A stretch of DNA of 64,000 nt from Onthophagus taurus (taxonomy: Eukaryota; Arthropoda; Insecta; Coleoptera; Scarabaeidae): contig NC_091973.1 of NCBI RefSeq assembly GCF_036711975.1, positions 62,001-126,000 on the forward strand. The letters are read 5' to 3'. Under the pieces are notes generated by a model. It did not search any database, had not been told where the DNA came from, and saw only the letters and a program-made list of their open reading frames with translations. Numbering within the stretch: position 1 is the stretch's first letter; each line of letters starts with the position of its first letter. Positions 49,644 to 62,256 of the stretch are shown here, one piece after another. Made by a program: the position numbers and the translations under genes.

Positions 49644-52600
49644 ATGGCGTCGGTCGCCGCTTGGCTGCCATTTGCGCGGGCGGCGGCCATAGGATGGGTT
49701 CCCATAGCCACCCATCCGCTCCCACCGCCGCCCGTTCCCAAGGATCGTCGGAAAGCCGACGACGAAAAGCTGCTCATAAACGTCTCGGGACGAAGGTTTG
49801 AGACGTGGAGGAACACGTTGGAGAAGTACCCTGACACTCTGCTCGGTTCTAACGAGCGAGAATTCTTCTACGACGAAGATTGTAAAGAGTACTTTTTCGA
49901 TAGAGATCCGGATATATTTCGACACATCCTCAATTATTATAGAACTGGAAAATTGCACTATCCGAAACATGAGTGTTTAACTAGCTACGACGAAGAGCTA
50001 GCATTTTTCGGCATTCTTCCGGACGTAATCGGCGACTGCTGTTACGAAGACTACAGGGACAGAAAACGAGAAAATGCAGAAAGACTCATGGATGACAAAT
50101 TATCGGAAAACGGCGACCAAAATCTTCAACAACTAACTAATATTAGGCAGAAAATGTGGAGGGCATTTGAAAATCCTCACACTTCAACAGCGGCGTTGGT
50201 CTTTTACTATGTCACCGGATTCTTTATTGCCGTATCGGTGATGGCAAACGTCGTGGAAACGGTTCCGTGCGGAAAACGGCCTGGTCGAGCGGGTCCTCTT
50301 CCGTGTGGTGAACGTTATAAAATAGTTTTCTTCTGTTTGGACACGGCCTGCGTAATGATCTTTACCGCCGAGTATCTACTCAGGTTATTCGCGGCCCCGA
50401 ATCGGTACAAATTCGTTCGTAGCGTGATGAGCATCATAGACGTTGTTGCCATAATGCCGTATTATATTGGCCTCGGCATCACCGATAACGACGACGTTTC
50501 CGGGGCCTTTGTCACTCTTCGCGTGTTTCGCGTTTTTAGGATCTTCAAGTTCTCGCGCCACTCCCAAGGTTTGCGCATCCTCGGTTACACGCTCAAGTCT
50601 TGTGCTTCCGAGCTCGGCTTCCTCGTCTTTTCGCTAGCCATGGCCATCATCATCTTCGCCACCGTTATGTTTTATGCGGAGAAAAACGTTGGTGGCACAC
50701 CTTTCACTTCAATACCCGCCGCTTTTTGGTATACTATAGTCACTATGACTACTTTAGGGTAAGGAAGGATTTTTTAAATTATCCCTAATTATTAAGGTTT
50801 TATTTTCTGTTTTTTAATAGTTATGGGGATATGGTTCCGGGGACTATAGCGGGAAAAATCGTCGGTGGAGTTTGTTCTCTTAGCGGCGTCTTGGTAATCG
50901 CTCTTCCCGTTCCGGTTATTGTTTCGAATTTTAGCAGAATTTATCATCAGAATCAAAGAGCCGATAAACGAAAAGCCCAAAGGGTGAGTAACAAGATTAC
51001 AACATTGAGTATTGTAAACAATGGAGAGCTGTATTCGACGTCGAGATATTATATATAATGGTTGTTTAGCAAGATTAACTTAAGCACCTTTCCTTTGCCA
51101 GAATAATATAAATTGTATGCTCGAATCAGTTCCAAATTACCACCATCAGGAGCGATGACAGGTTTATTAACGTCAAAGAATGTATTTTCACTTATTAGAC
51201 TTATAGTTATTTGATCTTGAATGAAAACCGTAAAAAAAAAAATAACAAATATTTAAATATTAACACGGTATCAAAAAAAAATGTTTTAGAATCGTAAAAA
51301 TTTTTTCAAACATTTTTGCCTACACTAAAGTGTTTTTGGCAATAAAACTTTTATGCCACGACTGCGTTCGGGTAAGCCTATTTTATGTGTTTCTTGTTTG
51401 TAACTCTAAATAATAATGGTTGACATGAAGAGAATAGCGTAGGAGTTACGAGCCAACGTCCAAACTCTTTACATACAACAACAATCCCGATCAATCGAAT
51501 CCATTCATGACGAAACTTTAAATACAAACTTCAATTCAAATCGGTTTTCGCGTAAAAATTATTTTTAAACTCGTTAAATTTTCAAGTCGGCTAAATTTCG
51601 TTTCGATTCGAAAATAAGTTGTTGTGTTTAGACGGGAATTAAAAAGAAACGAAGAAAAGAAAAAGATAATAGCAAGTCAACGTTACATTGTTGTATATTT
51701 TTATTGAACTAAAACTAGAACTAACACTATACCCAGAACTGGAATCTCGTCGGAATCTCTGGAGCCGTCTTAACAGACGTACGGCTAAATCCGAATGTTT
51801 CTACTTCTTGGTCTAGTGTTAGTTCGAGCATTTGCCAATTTAAAGTGTGAAATAGTAGTTGCTTGTGCACCTCTTCCCGGGATGTAGCAATCCTCTTAGA
51901 TTCTACCGTCCTTGGGTGTGAGATATAAAATTAAATACACATAGAGCTTTCGTGATCACGTAAAAATAAAACAAAGCGACCGGAACTTAATTTCGGCGTT
52001 AGTTTAGGACGACATCGAGAGAAATCGATTTTTTATTATTATTTTGATTTATTATTATTAGTCAAGAAACTGCCTGCTCTAAAATCCCGATAACAACATG
52101 AACCGATCCTCAATTTATACGAACGCTTCTATAGAAATGAATATCTACATAAATCTCGCGTGTTGATCTTGTGCCAACTTTTATGAGTCACGTGTTTTGT
52201 TTTTTCTTCATGAATCCAAGTTGTTTACAAAATTTTGCTTTGTTATACAAATCTCTATTGATTCTACGCTTTGTAACCGAAAGATTTAAAGGAGATTTAA
52301 AATTAAAATAATTTTACAAATAATTTTTTTTTAATTATAGAAAGCAAGATTAGCAAGAATCCGTATTGCAAAGGCATCATCTGGAGCTGCATTTGTCAGC
52401 AAGAAAAAGGCTGCGGAAGCTCGATTGGCAGCCCAAGAATCTGGAATTGAGTTGGACGATAATTATCGGGAGGAAGACATTTTCGAGTTGCAACACCATC
52501 ATCTTTTGAGGTGTTTGGAGAAGACGACTGATCGCGAATTTGTTGAACTGGAGGTTCCTTATAACGGACATCCAAAACGACCTGGATCGCCATCGCCGTT

Positions 52601-52778
52601 GGCGAGCCCGGCGCATTCGGCGGTATCTATAGGGCTTTTGCAGTCGTGTTGCGGAAGATGTTGCCCGAGAAGGTATCAACAAGGTTGCGGGAAATATATG
52701 CCGGCTACATCGGCCGCTCAAAGTAAACAAACTGGTGGCGGTATGGATGGGACTTATTTGGTTGAGGCTTCGTTTTAA
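49644..52778 (+). CDS. Shal: Shal, Kv4 voltage-gated A-type potassium channel
   Basis: The pore-forming subunit of the somatodendritic A-type K+ current. Exons 49644-50758, 50821-50983 and 52341-52778 give 571 residues. The hydrophobic Kv4 N-terminus [18 protein letters not shown] binds KChIP-type partners and drives inactivation. It is followed by the T1 domain (about 42-139) with the zinc motif His109, Cys111, Cys132 and Cys133; six helices with S4 arginines at 293, 296 and 299, Lys302 and Arg305; and the filter TTLGYGDM (369-376), split by intron 1. The C-terminal exon has [20 protein letters not shown] and ends YLVEASF, as in fly Shal. If intron 2 is retained, translation runs 25 codons to 51058. 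All key residues are intact. Confidence 0.97.
50984..52340. other. Shal intron 2
   Basis: This 1357-base intron is open in the Shal frame for its first 75 bases including the stop (to 51058). A less AT-rich block at about 51690-51940 has no frame or family I recognise. Confidence 0.5.
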
Positions 52779-54724
52779 GCCACATATCACATTTCACTTG
52801 ATTAATTTTTTATTAAATTTTAAAACTAAGAAGATAAATTCTAAATATTTAAGTTCTTCTTTAACGATTATTATTTTTCGAGTTTTTCAATATTCTAAAT
52901 AGAACGGAATTTGTTAATAAGTGATTGCAAAAAAATCTTGTTCGAGTTTGCGATTGAATCATTATTAACTGAGGGGATTAACTACATTTAAAATTAAAAC
53001 ATTCCCCGATAGTTAATTTGTTCAATTAAAATAAGAAGCAGTGAACTCTAAATGAACTTTTTTTTCGTTTTGATGTACGCGAATAAGTATAAATTTCCAA
53101 TACTTCGAGATGTGTAGTATAAATAATGTGATATAGCTTATAAAAAAAGTAAAAAGGAAAAAGAGAAGTAAAAAGTTCGTTACAGTACTTGCATGTGTCT
53201 TAAATTTATAGTCATTGTTTGTAGAAGGTTAAAAAGATAAAATCCTCGACTAAAAAATAAAAAAAAAGCTTAAGAAATGAATACGCTCATTTAAAGGTTT
53301 GTGAAATCTAATTTGAAACTAAAAAATTCATAAAATAGTCGAGGAAAAACCCGGAAAGCTAAGTAGCTAAATATGAAGAGATCAGAGATCTATATAAATA
53401 AAATATTTTAAGAAATAGCTCTACACGCGCACGAAGAGAAAAAAATGTAAAGTTAAAGGTAAAAAAATATTATAGATAATAGACTTTCTAATTCTAAATA
53501 AAATTAATTAATTAATTATTATTACTATCATTTATTACTTCTAACGCGTTATATTTTTATTACTACTAAATGTTTCCGAGAGTTATTTTGTTAAAAAGAG
53601 AATGAAAATCAGAACGAAAACGAAAAAACGTTATTGTAATGCAACTTCTCGACCCCCTTTCGCGAAATAAAGTTTCCTCGTCGAAAATCGATAATTATTT
53701 TGTTTTATTTCCCTACAAATTAATAAAAAAATCATTCCTTTTTTTAAGATTTTTTATTTAAGTTTCTTTTTTATAATTTCGTAGAAAAGTCAGGAAACAT
53801 AATTTTAAAGTTACTTGTGAGTGAAGTTGTTTATAAAGATTTGTTTACGCGGAGATCTGCGTAGGTTCGGCAGTGAAATAAACCAATAAAAATGTTCGAG
53901 TCTTGTCAACAATTCCGTGAATGCTTTATAAATTATTGGCTGCTTATAAGAGGAAGAGGAGTCGATAATTGAGAACGTTTCCGTAATTTCGAACTCATTC
54001 TCTCGAGTACGTCATTCCCAAAACGAAATTGAACCAATAAAAATTTGATATTTTCAATTTTTTTTATGTTGATTTTTCCTGAAGACGTTTTCGAACGAGA
54101 TGAATCATATCGGGTGAAAGTAAAATTTTATAGCCGGAATGTTGATGTATATTTTAAATCACTAGTACATAATTCATTACAAGTAATCTAAACATTATCT
54201 AAAATTAACCTTTTTGCTTTTAATAGGTATTTAAAAAAAGACTTGTACATGCATTTTATTATCCTTTTATTCTTTTTCTTTGTCTCTCATTTTTTCATTT
54301 CTTCAAGGGTTGCAAACAAGAAGATAAATGTCGTTTCGATTGTTGATTGCTTTTACAATCGATTTCACGACTCAGATTTCAGACATTAGACCATTAATCA
54401 TACCGAAAACAAATACTATTCTACCGTTCCAATTTCTTGTTTACATCTCATCTTATTTATTTTAACTTCAATTAACATTTCGCGCTTTTTAGAAATGGAA
54501 TATCTAGGGGCCTGCGTTGAAATGAGACTGGTTCTAAGGATTTGTTCGCAACATCTTTGTTGTTGCCTTCATCTGTTCCATCAAAGTGTGAGTCTTTTGC
54601 ATCTTGATGCTATGAAGTCCTAAACGATGTTACTCCCAGCCATTTTCTGAGACTTCTCTTGGAGTCACGGCAGTCTTTGGACTTCCAGAAAACGACGGAC
54701 TGGAATCTCTACAGGAACTATTTC

Positions 54725-54786
54725 TTAGTCACCCTGACCTGGCGAAGACTCAAAATCGGGACACGGTTTACGTGGGACACCATTAC
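54725..54786 (-). CDS. Candidate terminal exon of an unidentified gene
   Basis: On the minus strand a very good acceptor (CTTTGTGTGTTTTCAG) is followed by 62 bases open in two phases: one reads NGVPRKPCPDFESSPGQGD then stop, the other SHVNRVPILSLRQ... then stop nearby. The block is GC-richer than its surroundings. No partner exon was found up to WASHC4, so it may be the end of a gene whose body lies further right, a non-coding RNA exon, or chance. Confidence 0.25.
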
Positions 54787-55701
54787 CTGAAAACACACAA
54801 AGAAATACTTTAGATTTTTGGAGGAGCTTTTGGAGGAAATAATAAAAAAATAATAATCAAACAAAAAAATCAGTACGCATTTATGAATGAGAGTGAGAGA
54901 AGAAACATTGTTTGGGTTAATAAAAAAAATTAAAAATCAAACTATAAAAAATGACCACGAATTTATTTAAAGAAACGATTTTTATATCAAATTAAAGAAA
55001 AAACATTTCTCTTTAAAATGACGTATAAGGACCATTTTTCAAAAAAATTAATAATGAAATTTTAAAAAATCGCTACGAATTTATTGATGGTAGTAAAAAA
55101 AACGGTTTTTATATTAAAGTAATGAAAAATGTTTTCTCTTTACAATGATGTATGGCAATAAATAAATTTAATTCCCTCATCAAGCTTCTAAAAAAACTTT
55201 CCGCTACGTAAGTAAATTTCGTAAAAAAATCGCGATTTAAACGAAAGTAAAATAAAACGGTATAGATAGTGACAAACGTAAACTTTTAAACCAACCTTTA
55301 GAAAGATCAACAAACCGTTCTGCGGCAAAAAAAGAAAGAGCTTTAAATCAACCAGCGTAGACCTATGCTGAACATAAAAATTAAATATTGATTAATATTT
55401 ATCTTAATTCACTGCCATTTGGGAATTTTTAAAATAAAAATACTTTATGTGAGTAATATAAACTCGAGAACGAGGTAAATAAGTCCTGGTATTTAATTTT
55501 GGATACACTAACACATTTTACTTATTGTTGGACGATGCCCAAGTGGTATGAATATGTGTTAGATTCTTTAATTTAAAACCGCACCTTACTTTAATTAAGA
55601 TTAATGACATTATATATACTTTTTTTTTACTTTTTTATCTCTTACAAAAATAAACCACTTTTTTAACCAAATTTATTTTATTTTAAAATTCGCGCGTATA
55701 C

Positions 55702-55711
55702 AGCGACATCT
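55702..55711 (-). promoter_or_regulatory. AGATGTCGCT motif upstream of WASHC4
   Basis: The minus strand reads ATAGATGTCGCTG, 95 bases before the WASHC4 start codon. Same variant as the site before the Tax1bp3-like gene. Confidence 0.28.
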
Positions 55712-55805
55712 ATTAGCAATAACGGAAACCAGCTTTCAAAACAAACCGTAAACGTCAAAGTTTAGTAACTTCATTGTAATGAATTTGGATTAAACCTTGT
55801 TGAAG

Positions 55806-58800
55806 ATGTTGGAACCGTCATTGATTGCAGAGAAAAAATTTAATAAAGAAACCGAGCGTAAGCGTAACCTAACTTCAGAAGTAGCGTAATAAATCCATTT
55901 TAAACGTTTAAGGGTTAATCGGCCAAGCTCAGTTGCAAAGATACGGAACGTTTTTGGAGAATTACCACAAGAAATTGAATTCTTTTAAGAAGAAATTACA
56001 AAATGATAGAAATGTTAAAATAAAACCCATCTCTTTAGAGTTTCAGCCTAAGGAAAATATCAAGTTACTTCAACTTATCCACTCGGATAATAAGATTTTA
56101 ACTAAAATTTTTGTTAGCTTACTCTCTGTTTGTCAGGAAATAAATTTACTCACGGATGAAGCTCAAGAATTTTATGAACATTTTATACTTTACGAAGAAG
56201 GTAATACAAATGATTATAATTGTTAATAAAACACACAAATAATAATTGTTGTAGAACAAGGTAAAGCAATTAACAAATTCAGCAAACTCCTTGAAACACT
56301 CCAAAAAGTTTCATTTTTTATTAATCGTGCTCACCAAGTAATCGTCTTGGTTTTGCGACAACTCAGTGGTATTTTAGGGAAAGGTTTTTATACGGGAAGT
56401 GCAACTTGTTCTTTTCCCGAACCGTTAGATTGTCTCTCGGAACTTTTAGTTTGCTTGGCCGTATTTGACACCCTCTTAAATCGTCCAATTATCAAGGAAC
56501 ATTGCGGGTTATATCGAAGATCTTTACGATATATGATGTCATCACCTGGGGATTACGAAATGACCATGGAAAATTTGCAATGCTTATTCCGAAAAGTTAA
56601 TGATATCGAAAATATGTTGTTATCCGGAAATATTTTGCAGGTAATTTTCTTTTTTATCCCAACATGATAACTAATAATTAATGTTTTACTTTTTGTCTTA
56701 AATAAGCACGTTATGGAAAAATGTTTAGAAGAATCATTAATAACGTCCATAAAGGGATGCAGCTTAGCAAGCGAATTTTTGTTGTACACCCAACAGCTTT
56801 TAAATGATTTAGAAAAAGATGAAGATGGTATTACGTACACGCAATTCTTTTTACAAGCAAATACTTTGGTTGCTTTTCAAACGATCCTCTTTGGATCGAT
56901 GGATAAAAGAATTTTAAAGCGTCTCATGGACATAAATAAAAAAACAACTGTTTGTACGATTTACGGGAATGTTCTTTGGTATCCAGAAAAATTTCTCACA
57001 ACACACCTATCAACGACTGACAAAATTGATGTAAAAATGTTCCAAACGTGTCGTTTAAATCAAATAAACATACGATGTCAAAACTTGCTAAAAGACACAA
57101 ATTTGATTTATTTACATGCTTACAATTGGATGGTTGATATAAATTCCTTGACTAAAGTCAATATGAGTCAATTACAAGTCCACCATTTAAACGAAGCTTG
57201 TAATCTTTTAATAGATGGTGTAAAAATGTCGAAAAAATTTTGTGAACTACTAAAATGGATCACTAATCTTCATGCTGATGAGGGAAAACCGATGTCCAAA
57301 TCGGTTTTGGTCGTTTTATGTAAATTAATTGAGATCTTAAAAAGTTTTCAATTCATTTTTACTAACCACCAATTACCGTTAACTTACATTCTTTTAATGA
57401 TTATGCAACATTTAAATCATAAAGCTTTGAGTATTTTAATTAACATTAAGGTAAAAAGTTCAATTTTTTTATTATTTTTATTTAATAACATTTTTAGAAA
57501 GGTTTAAAGACTGATAAGGCTTATAAGGAACAACATTTGGATGTTTTGTCAGCTTTAGTCGTTGCTGAACATGCTTTAAATGGTAAGTTAAATTTTTTAA
57601 TAACATTTGCTATATTTCTGAACCGTTGTGACTATATTACCTCATAAAATAATACTACCTCTTTCATAATAAGTGAGACATTATTATTATTAATATTAAT
57701 GTACCCTCATCTTCAAAGTTTAATCAAGTTTAATTTGTCACAAGTTAAAATGTTATAACAAAAAATAATATTATATGATAATACCTTTTTAGTCTAATAA
57801 CATACTTTTTAGGTCCTAACACAAAAGAAAGAATTTTACTAACAAAACTAGCATTATCAGCAAGCGGTCTTTCGAACGACGTTCTACAAGAAATTCGATC
57901 TACAATAACAAAATTAGAAGTAATAACAAACATTGGATATTTAATGGCGAGATTATGCGATTGTTCGTTTCTTTATTGGCATCAAGTACTCTTACCGGTC
58001 TATTTCGGAAAATTAATCGAAACAAGATGCGATTTATCACGGACTTACGTATATCATTATTATTATTTTATTATTTGCGCAGCTACTAATTTTTAATTTT
58101 CTTGTAGCTATTATTAAAAGCTTTAAGTGATTCAACAAATATAAACAAGTCATTTTCTTTAACCAAAAGGAATTTAGTGAAACAAGAGTTAATTAATCCT
58201 TTAACGCAACAAGTTGAGACCCATTTACGTTTGCAAACGCATTTGCATTTACAATTACCGCCGAGCGATCCGTTCCAAAATCCGCCTCCGTTTTCATTTA
58301 AAAAAATTTTCCCCGGATTACTCGATAAAAAATATTTGGATATAAAAAGCGAGGTTGAACACGATTTAGGTACAACTTTTTATAACTTAACGACCGTCGC
58401 ACAACACGATTGGAAAACGTACGTAGAAATGAGACGTTTAGCTTATTTACAATATGGTTTGGAAGCGGTAGAAAGTAATTTACCGATGCAAACATTAGAA
58501 CAAGGTCTAGACGTTTTGGAAATAATGCGAAACATTAACATTTTCGTTAGTAGATATTTATACAATTTAAATAATCAAGTTTTTGTCGAAGAATGGAGCA
58601 ACAATAAACATTTAAATACAATTAACATATCACACGTTGCAAACTCGATAAGAACACACGGAATTGGGATAATGAATACCACCGTAAACTTTACTTATCA
58701 ATTTTTGCAAAATCAGTTTTTTGTTTTTTCGCAATTTATGTTCGACGAATTGATTAAATCGAGGCTATTAAAAGATATCCGTTTTTTTACCGAACACAAA

Positions 58801-59631
58801 TCGGAATTAAATCAAATGTACCCGTTCGAACGTGCCGAAAAATTTAACATTGGAATTAAAAAATTGGGCTTAAACGAGGAAGGTTTAAGTCCGTTGGATT
58901 TATTTCGAAAATTAATCACACAAATTGGAAATGCCATGGGTTACATAAGATTAATAAGATCCGGAGGTCGACGATGTTTATCAGACGCGACGTGTTTTAT
59001 TCCCGATTTAAAATCGGTCGACGAATTCAATAACACGCTTGAAAACACGCCGTTTAATGAGAACACAAAAAAATCAGCGTGCCATTTAACGAGAGATGTT
59101 AAAATTTTAGCCGAAAATTTCGAAGAAGCAACCGAATATTTTCAGTTATTAGTCACCGTTTTTGCATCGGTTTTTCGTAACCCTAGAAATATCCATTTAA
59201 GAAATTTTTACGTCATTGTTCCCCCATTAACAATCAACTTCATCGAGCATTCTTTAGGGAGCAAAGAAAGGTTAAATAAAAAGAACCGCGAAGGCGCCGC
59301 TTTTACAGACGACGGATTCGCAATGGGATTAGCGTATATTCTTGAATTATTAGATCAAACAAACCAGTTAAAAACTTTGCATTGGTTCGAATCGGTTAAA
59401 GCAAAAATATTAAATGACCGAAAAAATTTAAAACAACAATGGGACCTTGCCAGTAAAGATGATCAAAAATTACAACAAACGTTATCTTTAACCGAAAAAA
59501 GAGTTAATTCTTATGACGCGGTATTAATTAATAATTATTATTAATAATCAATAAATAATATCTTTTGGTTTTAGGAATTCCAACTTTTATATTATAATTT
59601 GAGCAGTGCTAAAATATTTTTTGAATCTTAA
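55806..59631 (+). CDS. WASHC4: WASH complex subunit 4 (SWIP)
   Basis: A core helical subunit of the WASH complex, which drives Arp2/3 actin branching on endosomes for retromer sorting. Eight exons, 55806-55857, 55913-56200, 56255-56640, 56707-57450, 57498-57582, 57813-58048, 58108-59520 and 59575-59631, give 1086 residues (human about 1173). Recognised by long segments shared with vertebrate SWIP: YGTFLENY near the N-terminus, QIGNAMGYIRLIRSGG, NIHLRNFYVIVPPLTINF, NKKNREGAAFTDDGFAMG and the last exon EFQLLYYNLSSAKIFFES. The last exon is only 57 nt after a 54-nt intron, and is easily missed because the previous frame reads into the intron for six codons. The short C-terminus lacks the acidic tail of the human protein. 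No enzymatic motif is expected. Confidence 0.94.
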
Positions 59632-59814
59632 ATCAAGTTGCTTCGTTTATTTGTTAATAAATATAAATTGTTTATGAAAAAATTATAATGTAATGTTATT
59701 TTTTAGTGTCAAAAAGAAAAATTTAATAACCGTTCCTATTGTGTTAATTATTTTTAATTTTTAAATCCTTTTATAACCATAAAATATTAAGTGTGGCATC
59801 TATTCTTGCCACTT

Positions 59815-59903
59815 GTTCAGTAATTTCAACAAACTTTACCGCAATTTTTTTTTATCGAACGTTTGCGAAGATATCGATCTCCAAAGTGAGGGGCTTGACT
59901 TTT
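59815..59903. repeat. Partial family B foldback arm
   Basis: CAGTAATTTCAACAAACTTT through GTGAGGGGCTTGACTTTT matches the right arm of the 45.6-46.1 kb element (CAGTGATTACAACAAACATA ... TTGAGGGGCTTTGACTTT) at roughly three quarters of positions. Only one arm is recognisable. Confidence 0.6.
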
Positions 59904-60524
59904 GGCATGGATAGTAGATGATTTTGTCGATTTTTATAGCGAAGTCGAAAAAGAATAAAGAGCCGCGGCAGAAAATTGGGACCAACTATAATTAAAGTGA
60001 AATTACACTAGGAAGCGTATGAGCTGAACATCATAGGTACATATCCCAACAGATGACACATCTGACGACGTATAAGACAAATACTTTGAAGAATCGTGAA
60101 TACACAATCTAAACAGTACGTGGATCAGGAAATACGGTTGCGATGCCGCTGCGGTTCCATGCTTTAGTACTCTAGGCCATATAATACCAAAATACTTTTA
60201 CATACATGTTCACCCTTAAAAGGAACTTAAGAAAAGGATTGTTATATTTGTATTAATTTCAGGTTAAATTAGAGGGCCATCTATTAACTAAAACCTTAAG
60301 TTGATTTGGGTGAAATTGAGTCAAATCAGCACTTATTATTTAATTTATAATAAAATATTAATATTACGCTTATGGAGTATAAATTAAAAATTCCTTATTA
60401 AATATTTTAATTATAAAAAGTGAGTTTAATCAAGGTATAGTAATAATTAACGACGAAATAAATAATTGTTGGGACTTTATTTGACCAGTGACGTCTCCGC
60501 ATATAACTTCACACCGAACACCAT

Positions 60525-60540
60525 CTTGTACTCTCTCTTG
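60525..60540 (+). promoter_or_regulatory. Candidate TOP-type start of RpL19 mRNA
   Basis: A pyrimidine-rich tract 35 bases before the RpL19 ATG, as expected for ribosomal protein mRNAs under TOR control. The exact start is not proven. Confidence 0.35.
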
Positions 60541-60574
60541 TTGTGTATGAGTGGTGCGGTGCACATTGCTCATT

Positions 60575-61680
60575 ATGAGGTAAGTAATAAACAAAGCTTA
60601 TTTCCTACTCTAAACGCAAAAAATTGCATCTCTTACTTTAATAAACATATTATAAGAGTTCCTTTATCTATTTCGTGCCGATTAAGCTGAAATACCAAAA
60701 TTATGCACGTGTTGCTCCACATGGTGGTATTCGGCTATTAATAACGCTAGTTTTTTGAGCAATTCCACCCAAATTCTACAAAAAGAAATCGTTTTTAACA
60801 TTTCAACCATTGAACACGATAAAGAGCTCAGTTCGTGCTACTTTAATATATTATTCGAAAAATAAGATTTGAGGTTATGTTTTGCGTTTTTTCTTTCCAG
60901 TTCTTTAAAGTTACAAAAGAGGCTTGCAGCCTCTGTTATGAGATGCGGGAAGAAAAAGGTTTGGTTAGATCCAAATGAAATAAACGATATTGCAAATACA
61001 AATTCCAGTAAGTATCCGAGATTTGGGGAATATCCTTGTACGTAGAACGTCTTGTTTGTAGGGCAAAATATTCGTAAACTCATCAAAGATGGGTTGATCA
61101 TCAAAAAACCTGTCGCCGTCCACTCCAGGGCTAGGGTTCGTAAAAACACTGAAGCTCGTCGTAAAGGAAGGCATTGCGGTTTCGGTAAACGCAAGGGTAC
61201 CGCCAACGCACGTATGCCCCAAAAAGTAAGAAATTTTTTATTAAAATAAATATTGCGCCATGTTTTGTCAATGTAAAGTTATAAATGGATTAGCCCCTCT
61301 TAAAGAATTCTAAACCACAATTAAAATTAATTAAAGCAACAATTTCTTTTAAGGAATTGTGGATACAACGCATGAGAGTTTTGAGAAGACTCCTAAGAAA
61401 ATACAGGGATGCCAAAAAAATCGATCGTCATCTGTACCATTCATTGTACATGAAGGCGAAAGGTAATGTATTCAAGAACAAGAGAGTCTTAATGGAATAT
61501 ATTCACAAAAAGAAAGCTGAAAAGGCGCGTGCAAAGATGTTGAATGATCAGGCTGAGGCGAGAAGGACGAAGGTTAAGGAGGCGAAGGAACGCAGGAAAG
61601 AACGTATCGCGACAAAGAAGCAAGAGGTGCTTCAAAATTACGCCAGAGAAGATGAAGCCGCGGCAGCGACGAAAAAATAA
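60575..61680 (+). CDS. RpL19: 60S ribosomal protein L19 (eL19)
   Basis: A structural protein of the large cytosolic ribosomal subunit. Four exons, 60575-60579, 60901-61007, 61062-61225 and 61354-61680, give 200 residues. The first coding exon holds only ATGAG; the codon is completed in exon 2 ([20 protein letters not shown]). Conserved blocks are [50 protein letters not shown] and [11 protein letters not shown], with a long basic C-terminal helix ([18 protein letters not shown]). The short leader and early first intron are typical of insect ribosomal protein genes. It is tail to tail with the MFSD6-like gene. Confidence 0.98.
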
Positions 61681-62256
61681 ACATGTTATTTTATTAACTT
61701 GTATGCGGTTAGAATAAATCTTCTCTATGGTTAAGTAAAAAATCTTAGTTTTATTAATCCCTGTTGTTGATTTTTGTATGTTCACTTCAATTAAATTTAT
61801 ATTTATAGAGTAGAGTCCACAGAAATACAGGAACCAATGGTATACAAAAAACTTTTAGATTGAAAGTTGTGAAAACTACGATTATTGTCGTAGTTGAAAA
61901 ATATGAAAATCAAATGAATTCATAGTTTTCCATGTTGTTAATAACAACGCTTGGTATTCTGAACATATTACTAATAACAATAAATAACGTCATCTATCAG
62001 TTGTGACAACTAAAATCAAATACGCTGTATGTGAATTAACTGGAAATAGTAGTCCAGTTAGTATTAATGATGTGTTTTGTAATTAATACTTTATCTATTA
62101 AACCAATTTTGAATTAACACTTTTTATTTACAATTTTGATTAAATTAATATGAGTTGAAATGAATCAAAACAACTTATTTATTTAAAATTTATTTATTTA
62201 ACAAGATATTTATGAAATCAGAGTGAAATTAACTAAGTTTTCTTATTTCACAAATT
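61681..62256. other. Convergent intergenic, RpL19 / MFSD6-like
   Basis: Contains 3' UTRs of both genes and a diverged family A repeat (about 61840-62040, with ATGAATTCATAGTTTTCCAT and TGTTGTTAATAACAACG matching the 23.9-kb segment). No exon seen. Confidence 0.55.
61840..62040. mobile_element. Diverged family A repeat fragment
   Basis: Similarity to 23850-23960 covers GAAAATATGAAAA, GATGAATTCGTAGTTTTCC and the following TGTTGTTAATAGTAACG stretch, at about 75%. The ends are not recognisable. Confidence 0.5.

Larger units (their letters stand above)
52779..55805. other. Intergenic, Shal to WASHC4
   Basis: Shal 3' UTR, then AT-rich sequence. A candidate minus-strand terminal exon lies at 54725-54786 in a GC-richer block (54490-54795). 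Two or three diverged direct repeats of about 120 bases lie at about 54875-55165 (compare CGATTTTTATATC near 54976 and CGGTTTTTATATT near 55102). An AGATGTCGCT motif is at 55702-55711, minus strand. Confidence 0.5.
59632..60574. other. Intergenic, WASHC4 to RpL19
   Basis: Contains half of a family B foldback element at 59815-59903 and the RpL19 promoter. A pyrimidine-rich stretch (CTTGTACTCTCTCTTG, about 60525-60540) is a candidate terminal-oligopyrimidine start for the RpL19 mRNA. Confidence 0.5.

Noticed and set aside
49458-49970. 170-codon minus-strand frame across the Shal start
   Set aside because: Shadow of the GC-rich Shal exon and leader. No domain.
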